Assembly: GCA_964602485.1 (NCBI GenBank)
Contig: CAZRQU010000006.1
Coordinates: 1-56,776, forward strand
Reading direction: 5' to 3'
Length of the DNA stretch: 56,776 bases
Source of the DNA: WJLG01 sp964602485
GTDB lineage: Bacteria > Patescibacteriota > Patescibacteriia > Patescibacteriales > WJLG01
Shown here: one piece after another, positions 25,224 to 33,143 of the stretch
How the letters are laid out: every line of letters begins with the position of its first letter
How positions within the stretch are numbered: position 1 is the stretch's first letter
Program-made: the position numbers and the translations under genes
The notes under the pieces: generated by a model
What the model was told of the DNA's origin: nothing
Databases searched by the model: none
Seen by the model: only the letters and a program-made list of their open reading frames with translations

Positions 25224-25251
25224 TTTATTTTACTAAAATCAGTAAAATAAA
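25224..25251. repeat. Perfect 11-bp inverted repeat
   Basis: TTTATTTTACT and its exact complement AGTAAAATAAA are separated by AAAATC. It lies about 35 bp upstream of the -35 box at 25186-25191 and could be an operator. I see no gene in the rest of 25202-25358. Confidence 0.6.
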
Positions 25252-25359
25252 ATTTACAATCCACAAATACCCCACATGTTTTTACACATAGAAGCATTGT
25301 CGGTCCTTGTTAGTGAGAAGTAAATGAGACTTGGCAAGCAAAAGCCTCTTAAATAGCGC

Positions 25360-25390
25360 AAAACCCGCTTTTTAAAAACGGGTTTTGTTA
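25360..25390 (-). terminator. Terminator after gyrA
   Basis: AAAACCCG (25360-25367) and CGGGTTTT (25379-25386) pair; it lies just past the gyrA stop and could also work on the plus strand. Confidence 0.7.
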
Positions 25391-25418
25391 TTTGATATTT
25401 AAACTTCATTATTTACAC

Positions 25419-28049
25419 CTACACCCAGGTCACGCAAGCTATCTTATCGCCCTTCTCTTTAAAGCTCATCAATTTGATACCTTGAGTATCTCGCCCTAAA
25501 GCGTTGACGCTTTTGAAGGCTAAGCGTATGACCTGCCCCTTTTCAGACATTATTATCAAATCTTTATCTTTCATGGCTTCGAAATTAACAACAAAGGCGT
25601 TGACCAGTTTGCCGGTCTTGTCAGTGACCTTAGCTGTTCTGATACCGGAACCGCCTCGACCCTGCAATTTATATAAAGACAGGTCTGATCTTTTACCAAA
25701 ACCATTTTCCATTATGGTCAGTATCTGATAATTCTTCATCTTACTCTTATCCCCGGTACGGATAACTCCCATACCGACCACGCTATCTTCTTTCTTCAAT
25801 TTGATACCATGAACTCCGGCAGCATTACGGCCCATTTCTCTAACATCTGATTCCTTGAAACGAATAGCCTGCCCTTGAGCGGTTATCAATTGGATCTCGT
25901 CCTTGCCTCCGGTCGGCTTGGCCCATATCAATCTATCCTCTCCACGCATCTTTATGGCGATCAGACCGGAACGCCTAACATTGGAAAAGGCCTCTATGGA
26001 AACTTTTTTAACCAAACCTTTTTCAGTGGCAAAGAATAGATATTTACAATCTTGTATCTTATCAAGGGGTAATATGGCCGTCACTTGCTCGTTGCCCGGA
26101 AGTTGAAGAAAATTGACTATCGGGGTACCCTTGGAGGTCCTGGAACCGGTTGGTATCTCATGAGCTTTTAACTGGAACACTCGGCCCTTGGTAGTAAAGA
26201 AAAGTTGATCAGAATGGGTCATGGTAGCATATAGGAATTCCACCATATCCTCTTCTTTGGTGGTTAGGCCGACCACCCCCTTACCGCCTCTGGACTGGAC
26301 TTTAAAAGTGTCCGGAGCCACTCTTTTGATATATCCATCTCTGGTCATCATTATCATCGTCTCTTCGTTAGGAACCAGATCCTCTATGGAAAAATCTTTA
26401 ACTCCTCTAGCCACTACCTGAGTTCTTCTGTCATCACCATATTTATCGACCAAGGAACCGATCTCTTCCTTTATTATGCTCCTGATCTTGGATCTTGATC
26501 TTAAAATAGCTTCTAATTCTTTAATGAGCTTCCTCTTCTCTTTTAATTCGGTCTCTATCTTCAATCTTTCCAAGTTAGCCAAGTTCTGCAGTCTCATTTC
26601 CAAAATGGCCACTGCTTGCCTTTCAGAAAGCTTAAATTTCTTTATCAAATTCTGCTTAGCCACTTCTTTATCCTTTGACTCTTTGATCACTTTTATAACC
26701 GCGTCTATCTTGTTCAAAGCGATCATCAGTCCTTCCAGTATGTGAGCTCTGTCGCGAGCCTTATCCAGATCGAACTGGGTTCTTCTGGTAATAACTTCCT
26801 CTCGATGCTTTATGTATTCCTCCAATATCATCTTTAAAGTAAGCACCCTGGGCTGAATACCGTCAACCAAAGCCAACATATTCATATGAAAATTCTCCTG
26901 AAGCTGGGTTTGTTTATACAAACTATTCAAAACTTTCTTTGGATAAGAATCCTTTTTCAATTCTATAACCACCCTAACTCCTTCCTTGTCGGATTCATCA
27001 CGCAGATCTTTTATCCCTTGCATCTTCTTATTCTTGACCAAGTCGGCTATCTTCTCCACTAAACTGGCTTTATTTACCCGATAAGGGACCTCTGTTATCA
27101 CTATCTGAAATCTATCCCCTTTCTTCTCTTCTATTTCAGCCCGGCCACGAACAGTTATTCCTCCTTTACCGGTAGCATAAGCTTGTTTTATGTCCTTTTC
27201 ATTATAAATTATCCCTCCAGTCGGGAAATCAGGTCCTTTGATGAACTGCATCAGATCATCAACGGTCGCGTCAGGATTATCTATCAAATGGTTTATGGCC
27301 TGAACCAATTCCCCAAGATTATGCGGAGGGATGTCAGTAGCCATGCCTACAGCTATCCCCATAGTACCATTTAACAACAATTGGGGCAGTTTCGCCGGCA
27401 AAACCTTCGGTTCTTTATGAGAACCGTCGAAGTTCGGCATAAAATCAACCGTATTCTTCTCAATATCCAAAAGGGTCTCTTCGGAAATAGATTCCAATTT
27501 AGCTTCGGTATACCTCATGGCCGCAGCACTATCTCCATCCATGGAGCCAAAGTTACCTTGGCCGTTCACTAAGGGATAACGCATTGAGAAATCCTGAGCC
27601 ATTCTAACCATAGACTCATAAACAGCTGAATCTCCATGAGGATGATATTTACCTAAAACCTCACCAACAACAGTGGCCGACTTCCTGAATTTAGCCCCTG
27701 ACCTCAAGCCAACTCCCCACATAGCATAAAGAATGCGTCGATGGACCGGTTTGAGTCCGTCACGCACATCAGGCAAAGCTCTTTGGACTATAACGCTCAT
27801 AGCATAATCCAAATACGACTTCTCCATCTCTTCAACTATAGCCTGAGAGGCCACTAGACCGTATTCGGTCTTTTGCAGATCCATAGAGGCTATTCTCTCT
27901 TCTCTGGAGTCCATTTTGGGATCAGAGCTCTTTTTTTCTTTCGCATCTTTGGGCGCGAACCCTTTTTCATTATTGGTCTGCTTCTTCTTTTGCGAATCCT
28001 TCTTCTGTTTATCGTCCTTGGAACTGGACTTCTTTTCCTTTTTTGGCAT
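25419..28049 (-). CDS. gyrA: DNA gyrase subunit A
   Basis: The 876-residue subunit cleaves and rejoins DNA in the supercoiling enzyme. The breakage-reunion domain has DYAMSVIVQRALPDVRDGLKP and the catalytic Tyr180 in AAAMRYTEAKL. The C-terminal beta-pinwheel begins after about 550 and contains SRGGKG, a GyrA-box, which favours gyrase over topoisomerase IV. About 60 residues rich in Lys, Ser and Asp precede the usual start; they are in frame with no in-frame SD decision possible. It starts two bases after the TM-protein gene and is last in the MBL-TM-gyrA operon. Confidence 0.96.
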   Translation of the reverse strand: MPKKEKKSSSKDDKQKKDSQKKKQTNNEKGFAPKDAKEKKSSDPKMDSREERIASMDLQKTEYGLVASQAIVEEMEKSYLDYAMSVIVQRALPDVRDGLKPVHRRILYAMWGVGLRSGAKFRKSATVVGEVLGKYHPHGDSAVYESMVRMAQDFSMRYPLVNGQGNFGSMDGDSAAAMRYTEAKLESISEETLLDIEKNTVDFMPNFDGSHKEPKVLPAKLPQLLLNGTMGIAVGMATDIPPHNLGELVQAINHLIDNPDATVDDLMQFIKGPDFPTGGIIYNEKDIKQAYATGKGGITVRGRAEIEEKKGDRFQIVITEVPYRVNKASLVEKIADLVKNKKMQGIKDLRDESDKEGVRVVIELKKDSYPKKVLNSLYKQTQLQENFHMNMLALVDGIQPRVLTLKMILEEYIKHREEVITRRTQFDLDKARDRAHILEGLMIALNKIDAVIKVIKESKDKEVAKQNLIKKFKLSERQAVAILEMRLQNLANLERLKIETELKEKRKLIKELEAILRSRSKIRSIIKEEIGSLVDKYGDDRRTQVVARGVKDFSIEDLVPNEETMIMMTRDGYIKRVAPDTFKVQSRGGKGVVGLTTKEEDMVEFLYATMTHSDQLFFTTKGRVFQLKAHEIPTGSRTSKGTPIVNFLQLPGNEQVTAILPLDKIQDCKYLFFATEKGLVKKVSIEAFSNVRRSGLIAIKMRGEDRLIWAKPTGGKDEIQLITAQGQAIRFKESDVREMGRNAAGVHGIKLKKEDSVVGMGVIRTGDKSKMKNYQILTIMENGFGKRSDLSLYKLQGRGGSGIRTAKVTDKTGKLVNAFVVNFEAMKDKDLIIMSEKGQVIRLAFKSVNALGRDTQGIKLMSFKEKGDKIACVTWV

Positions 28050-28051
28050 AT

Positions 28052-28474
28052 TTAATCTATTTTTTCAGGAGTATTGCTTGCCGCTTCTCCTGTTTCTTTT
28101 GAATTATTATCATCAACAACAGCCTCTGGCTCAACGGTCTCCGGCTTTTTCTCTTCTTCTTGTTGTTGTTCTTGGAATATATTTTGCTCTTGAATATCCG
28201 CTTCCTCTATTTGATCCATGTCCTTTAATCTATCATTGAGCTGATCGAAAGAATCATAGAATTCATCTGCAAACTCATCCAAATAGGGCGGTCTGTTCGA
28301 TCCTGTTCTATCAAGACCGGCAAAGATATTCTTTAAATTGAAAAGCCAAAGAAAGAATATCAAGAACATAAAGAAAACCACTCCGGTCCACATCAAGAAT
28401 ACCTTGTCCCTTTGTTCTTTTCTTTTGGACTTTTGTTTTTTTTGTCTTTTTTTTGACTCCTTTTCAGTTAACAT
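28052..28474 (-). CDS. Hypothetical single-TM protein
   Basis: A 140-residue protein with a very basic N-terminus (about 1-25), one TM segment at about 26-47, and an acidic, Gln/Glu-rich extracytoplasmic tail. Its ATG follows directly on the TAA of the MBL gene and its stop is two bases from gyrA, so all three are co-translated. I do not recognise the family. Confidence 0.6.
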   Translation of the reverse strand: MLTEKESKKRQKKQKSKRKEQRDKVFLMWTGVVFFMFLIFFLWLFNLKNIFAGLDRTGSNRPPYLDEFADEFYDSFDQLNDRLKDMDQIEEADIQEQNIFQEQQQEEEKKPETVEPEAVVDDNNSKETGEAASNTPEKID

Positions 28475-29125
28475 TTAATTGAAGGGGTTCAAAACCACCA
28501 AGTCCATACCTTCTTGAGGAAGATCTTTCTTGTTCAATCGAAGTTTATCCTCATTGGTGGATCTTACTCCTAGTTCTTTTTCGAATTTTTCCACACCGTC
28601 CAGGTCCAAGCTCAGCCCTTTTATCTTATAGTGCATAGGAATAACGATGCGCGGTTCTATTTGGGAAACGACCTCAACGGCCTTTTTGGCGTCTATGGTA
28701 TATTTTCCTCCTACCGGGATCATAAGGATATCAACTCCTTCCAACTGTTCCAATTGCTCATTGAAAAGAGTATGCCCCAGATCTCCCAAATGGGCGATGG
28801 TTATATCATCCATCTCTATTCTATATATTATATTTTCCCCTCTCTCTTTACCCGACTTATCATCGTGAAAAGAAGGGATCCCTTGTATCATTATACCTTT
28901 AACGTCATACTCTCCCGGAGTATCGATCACAAAAGGCTCGCCTCTTAAGGATCTAACATTGTTATGATCCGAATGCCCATGGCTTACAGTAGCTACATCA
29001 GCTTCGAAGTTAGGAGCCTTTAGCCCAGTCGACTTATCAAAGGGATCAGTGGCCAAAGTCAGCCCTTCCGGCCCGATCTTATCTTGTATCCTGAAACATG
29101 CTTGTCCTATCCAAGTAATTGTCAT
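28475..29125 (-). CDS. MBL-fold metal-dependent hydrolase, UPF0173-like
   Basis: A 216-residue single-domain metallo-beta-lactamase-fold protein. The metal motif is HGHSDHN at about residues 49-55, followed by GEYDVKG, HLGDLGH (about 115) and PMHYK (about 164), in the order typical of the UPF0173/YtkL group. The substrate is unknown for this group. A TATAAT box lies at 29143-29148 on the minus strand, about 18 nt before the ATG; no SD is present. It leads the operon with gyrA. Confidence 0.88.
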   Translation of the reverse strand: MTITWIGQACFRIQDKIGPEGLTLATDPFDKSTGLKAPNFEADVATVSHGHSDHNNVRSLRGEPFVIDTPGEYDVKGIMIQGIPSFHDDKSGKERGENIIYRIEMDDITIAHLGDLGHTLFNEQLEQLEGVDILMIPVGGKYTIDAKKAVEVVSQIEPRIVIPMHYKIKGLSLDLDGVEKFEKELGVRSTNEDKLRLNKKDLPQEGMDLVVLNPFN

Positions 29126-29311
29126 ATATCTCTGATTATTTTATTATATTTGGGTCGATCAATATATCTGTGCTGGATGTTTTAGCTAATCTTATAGAAA
29201 AAATAAAAAAAGATACCTTGATATACCTATTATAATTATAGCAAATACTAGGGGGGTGTCAACTGGATTTAATTGACTTTTATATAGCTTTATACCATAA
29301 TTTTTAATATA

Positions 29312-29341
29312 AAAGGCGAACCTAAAGATCAGGTTCGCCTT
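29312..29341 (-). terminator. Terminator of the ftsK operon
   Basis: On the minus strand, AAGGCGAACCT and AGGTTCGCCTT form a perfect stem followed by TTATATT. Confidence 0.85.
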
Positions 29342-29362
29342 CTTATTTTACCTAGATCAAGA

Positions 29363-31357
29363 TCAAGCGGCTTTCTTCAATGGCTCGCCATTATCTTCAT
29401 CCGACTGGGTGAATTTGGCTACCACCCTCTCATACGCATCTATCTGTTTCTTTATATCGTCCGGTAAGAAGATCTTATTCTTGGGGAAATCGCTTAATAT
29501 TTTAAGAGTGTCGTCATCCAATTTATCTTGACCATCCACAGTCTTTAATTCAACAAGTATCAAAGCTCTATCCGCTCCTTTTTTGAATTCATTGAGAAAG
29601 ACCAAAAGAGCATTGCGCCCTATCTCTCTGGCTTTATCCAGAACCAAAGGCCTTTCCTTAAGATTGCCGGCCAAAGCTTTGGCTTCAACCACTCTGATAG
29701 AACTTATTTCTCCCAGATCATCCAAATTACCGGCATTCAATTCTTGCAATATACCCTCATACTCGGGGTCGTCGACCTCTTCCGATTCCAATCCTTTTAC
29801 ATGGTCATCCAAGTCTTTGTCCGGATCATGAATATTTAGTTCAGCCAACGAAGCATTGTCGCCCTCTGTCTGGCTCGCTTCTGTTGTTTCTTTTTGCTTT
29901 CTTTCCACCTCTCTTATCTTGTCCTCTTTTTCCAATATATTCTCCTCGATATTTTTGGCCTCATCTCCTTTCTTTGTTTTCCATGTTTGTTCCAAATGGC
30001 TTATTTCTTCCTTAAGCTCACTTATTTCATCTTTTCTCCCTTCACTTGCACTAGTTTGCCTTTCTGCTTTTCTTATCTCATCTTCAAGAGCCAATATCTC
30101 ATTCTCTATCTCTTTGGCCTTATCCCCACCGAATTTTTTCCATTCGGATTCCAAGGTCTTTACTCTGGTTTTCAGATCCCTAATATCATCCGCTCTTCCT
30201 GTTTTCTTCTCGGTCCTTATTTGAACATCCTTTAGGTCTTTTTCTTTTGGCTTTGGCTTTGAACTTGGCAAAGAAATGTTTTCCTCATCTTCTTGTTCTG
30301 GCTCCACCGCAGATCCTTCTTGTTCTTTATCTTCTTCTTGTTCTGTTGAAGAAATTTCAGGGTTATCACCTTTCTCTGAGGTCTTAGCCTTTTTACCTAC
30401 GGACCCGTTTACTTCCTTTTCCTGCTCTTCCTTTTTCAATCTTTCAACCGCCTCACCGATCACTTTGTTCTCTTCCTCTTTAGCCTTTTCAGCTTTCGGA
30501 GCTGAATCAGCTATCCTTCTTCTAAGGTCGTCCATCTCCTTTTTATCTTTTTGTTCCTTTTCCGCCATGGCTTTATCTTCGGCCTTTCTTTGTTTTCTTC
30601 TTTTTATTTCTTCCACCTCTTCTCGTCTTTGCTCATCCTGTTGCTGTTGCTCTTCTACTTGTCCTTGCTTATCCAAAATGATATCACGTCTGGCTCTTAC
30701 CTTGTTGCCGTGTTCCTCGGCCTTTTTCACCTTCTCCTTATTTTCCTCTTGCCAACGCTGATTCTCTTCTTCAAGTATCTTTTCCGGGGATACAGAAGCT
30801 TGTTCCTGGTTTTTTTCGCCTTCAAAAATAGGGGTGGAGGTAGCACCCAAAAGGACAGCTTCCACTTGCTTCATGTTCACCTTACCCTTAGCCTTTATTC
30901 CTGTATCGAAACCGGCCACTCGATCGAACTTATCCATTGCCTTCTCCTTTTTAGGACCGTCTTCCATATTCTTTATCCGAGCATACATATCTTTCAAAAC
31001 TTGAAGATCTTGAAAAAGCTTCATTCCTTCGGCAGTCGGCTTGCCTTTGGTGTTATTCTGAATATGACGGCCATGATCAGGGTCTTTTTTGTTTTCTTTC
31101 GACTCGCTGGATCCCTTTGGGGTCTTTCCTTTTTCAAGGTCTTCAATAGTGATAGGCTCCGGGTCGGGGAGCTCTTCCGGTCCTCCATTATCATTAACCT
31201 CTAGTCCCGGATAGCTCTCTTCAGCTGAAGAGCCGTCTTGCGAAGACTGGGGCTTCTCGAAGTCACGAAGATGATTATGAAGGATATTGGTATCCTCTAT
31301 CTCAGAAGGAGAGGTGTCAGGAAGTTCTTGTTTTTGTAAATTTTTCTCTTGATCCAT
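29363..31357 (-). CDS. Large coiled-coil protein with C-terminal globular domain
   Basis: A 664-residue hydrophilic protein without signal or TM segments. Residues ~1-110 are disordered and acidic. From ~120 to ~500 long stretches of Glu, Lys and Gln with heptad spacing suggest coiled coils, with repeated units such as IENEILALEDEIRKAER and IEENILEKEDKIREVER. The last ~120 residues (RVVEAKALAGNLKERP onward) look globular. I do not recognise it. It is the last of three genes read from ftsK, 27 nt after the lipoprotein gene, so a structural or cell-division-linked role is possible but not shown. Confidence 0.6.
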   Translation of the reverse strand: MDQEKNLQKQELPDTSPSEIEDTNILHNHLRDFEKPQSSQDGSSAEESYPGLEVNDNGGPEELPDPEPITIEDLEKGKTPKGSSESKENKKDPDHGRHIQNNTKGKPTAEGMKLFQDLQVLKDMYARIKNMEDGPKKEKAMDKFDRVAGFDTGIKAKGKVNMKQVEAVLLGATSTPIFEGEKNQEQASVSPEKILEEENQRWQEENKEKVKKAEEHGNKVRARRDIILDKQGQVEEQQQQDEQRREEVEEIKRRKQRKAEDKAMAEKEQKDKKEMDDLRRRIADSAPKAEKAKEEENKVIGEAVERLKKEEQEKEVNGSVGKKAKTSEKGDNPEISSTEQEEDKEQEGSAVEPEQEDEENISLPSSKPKPKEKDLKDVQIRTEKKTGRADDIRDLKTRVKTLESEWKKFGGDKAKEIENEILALEDEIRKAERQTSASEGRKDEISELKEEISHLEQTWKTKKGDEAKNIEENILEKEDKIREVERKQKETTEASQTEGDNASLAELNIHDPDKDLDDHVKGLESEEVDDPEYEGILQELNAGNLDDLGEISSIRVVEAKALAGNLKERPLVLDKAREIGRNALLVFLNEFKKGADRALILVELKTVDGQDKLDDDTLKILSDFPKNKIFLPDDIKKQIDAYERVVAKFTQSDEDNGEPLKKAA

Positions 31358-31384
31358 ATTTTTTATATTATGAGATATGGCTTT

Positions 31385-33136
31385 CTATAAAGAAAACACC
31401 TCGGTACTGCTCCCCATCTGTTCCATATAAAAAGCGTCCAAGTCGCCTTCACCAGCCGGATTATAACCGTTGTTGACCTCGTTGCCGTCCAAATAGCCGT
31501 CGCCGTCCGTGTCGGGATCATTGGGGTCAGTGCCAAAAATAGCCTCGGACATATCATCTAAGCCGTCATTGTCAGAATCTACATGCTCGATATCAGAACC
31601 TTCAAGGTCATCGTTTCTCAATTCAAAAGAAGGCGGGCTTTGACCATCATCGATCCCGGCCGGAGTGGCCTTATGCATACCGGCTGATATGCCGCCGCTA
31701 CCTATTTCCAAACAATGATCTATCTCATATGAAAGACCATTCTCCTTGACACGATACTCGTATTGAAAACCCTTTGGACAAACTTCGTTCGAGTAATATT
31801 CGGGATTGGAAGGAATTATTGCCATATAAACCTTTTCGGAAGAACTGCCAACCAAAGACGAAGATCCGTCGAATGAAATACTTTTTGGATATCTCTTTTC
31901 ATCATTGAAATAAAGCTCTAAAGCTGTTTGAACACGCTTGATATCTCCCACTCTTAAGGAATCATTGGTTTCCATTCTCATCGGAGCCAAAGATTCATTC
32001 AATATCTCAGAGATCGAAGAATAGTCTTCCGGCTTTTCTATATTCACACCCTGATCGAAATCAAAGAACCTTCCCGAAACACTAAAATCCAAATTGAAAG
32101 TATCGAAAGACAGGTCGACCCCGGCCTCATCTTCTTTCTTTTCAAAAAGTTCGTTGAGCTTAGTAAGGTCGAATTTCATATCCGCCTTATACTTTCTTAG
32201 ATAAAAATCCTTTTTATCCACCCATACCTCGCCACTGTCGCTTTTAAGTATCTCCTGCCACGAGTTAATGAAAGTTTTGAATTTATCGATATCTTCTCCA
32301 ATATAAACTTCTTCCCCGGTAAAAACCTCTTCTTCAATATATTGCAAAAAAATGTCCTTCAATTCATCAACGGTCTCTCTTTTCAACTTAACCTGATAAT
32401 GATAACAATTATGTCCGTCAACTTTTTCGTCAGCCAATCTTTTAACCGGTTCTATTATACTATTTCCTTTTAATATCTTTTCTGCTTCTCGGGCGAATTC
32501 CTCTACCTTCTCTTTTCTTTCCTTCTTTTCCTCTTCATTGCCTAAGGAAAAATTGATACTGGCCCCTATGTTCAATCCGGAAAGCATTTCTTGGTCACTG
32601 GCTGAAGAGGTGGCCATTATCCAAGAATCTTTGAACTTGGGAGGAATGAACATCTCCAACATCTGCGGAACTTTTTTTATCCTGAAAAAAGTGCTGCCTT
32701 CAACCATTTTCAAACCCAATCCAGCCCTGAAGGTCATAGTCTCGTCAAAATCGAATTCAAGCTCAATATCCTGTTTCATGTTAAGACTGCCGTTTTTGTT
32801 CCTCTGCACTTGACCTGACATATCTTCCTTGATACTGATGGTCCTGGTCTTGCCGGTCTTTACCGGCCCCATTGATCCCAGTCCCGACCCCTCTGATGAA
32901 GGAGTAACCTCATACTTTATATCATCCATTTCCGAACCGATGCTCATTTCGGCTTCATACGAATAGTCATTCACCTGCTCGTTCATTTTTTCCATCATCA
33001 AGCCCAAAGCATCCTCCGGCTTCTTTTCCAGAAAAGGAACCGTTACTTGTTTATCAGTAAAAGGTATTTGGCAACCGGAAAGAACCAACATTAAAACCGA
33101 CGCCAAGATGAGTATCTTTGAATTTTTCATATTCAT
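31385..33136 (-). CDS. Lipoprotein with pilin-like segment and thrombospondin type 3-like calcium repeats
   Basis: The 583-residue protein has a lipoprotein signal ending in LSGC (about residues 19-22). Residues ~35-380 form a large uncharacterised beta-rich region. At about 395-480 the sequence RVGDIKRVQTALELYFNDEKRYP resembles the start of GspG-type pseudopilin globular domains, without the hydrophobic pilin helix. At about 525-565 there are DSDNDGLDD and DPDTDGDGYLDGNE repeats that bind calcium in thrombospondin type 3 modules. It starts 7 nt after ftsK ends. It is probably a surface protein. Confidence 0.75.
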   Translation of the reverse strand: MNMKNSKILILASVLMLVLSGCQIPFTDKQVTVPFLEKKPEDALGLMMEKMNEQVNDYSYEAEMSIGSEMDDIKYEVTPSSEGSGLGSMGPVKTGKTRTISIKEDMSGQVQRNKNGSLNMKQDIELEFDFDETMTFRAGLGLKMVEGSTFFRIKKVPQMLEMFIPPKFKDSWIMATSSASDQEMLSGLNIGASINFSLGNEEEKKERKEKVEEFAREAEKILKGNSIIEPVKRLADEKVDGHNCYHYQVKLKRETVDELKDIFLQYIEEEVFTGEEVYIGEDIDKFKTFINSWQEILKSDSGEVWVDKKDFYLRKYKADMKFDLTKLNELFEKKEDEAGVDLSFDTFNLDFSVSGRFFDFDQGVNIEKPEDYSSISEILNESLAPMRMETNDSLRVGDIKRVQTALELYFNDEKRYPKSISFDGSSSLVGSSSEKVYMAIIPSNPEYYSNEVCPKGFQYEYRVKENGLSYEIDHCLEIGSGGISAGMHKATPAGIDDGQSPPSFELRNDDLEGSDIEHVDSDNDGLDDMSEAIFGTDPNDPDTDGDGYLDGNEVNNGYNPAGEGDLDAFYMEQMGSSTEVFSL

Positions 33137-33143
33137 AAATTAA

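Noticed and set aside
30276..31204. Ser/Phe/Leu-rich plus-strand frames opposite the coiled-coil gene
   Set aside because: They are complements of Glu/Lys-rich codons with no SD or promoter, and the minus-strand gene fully explains the region.
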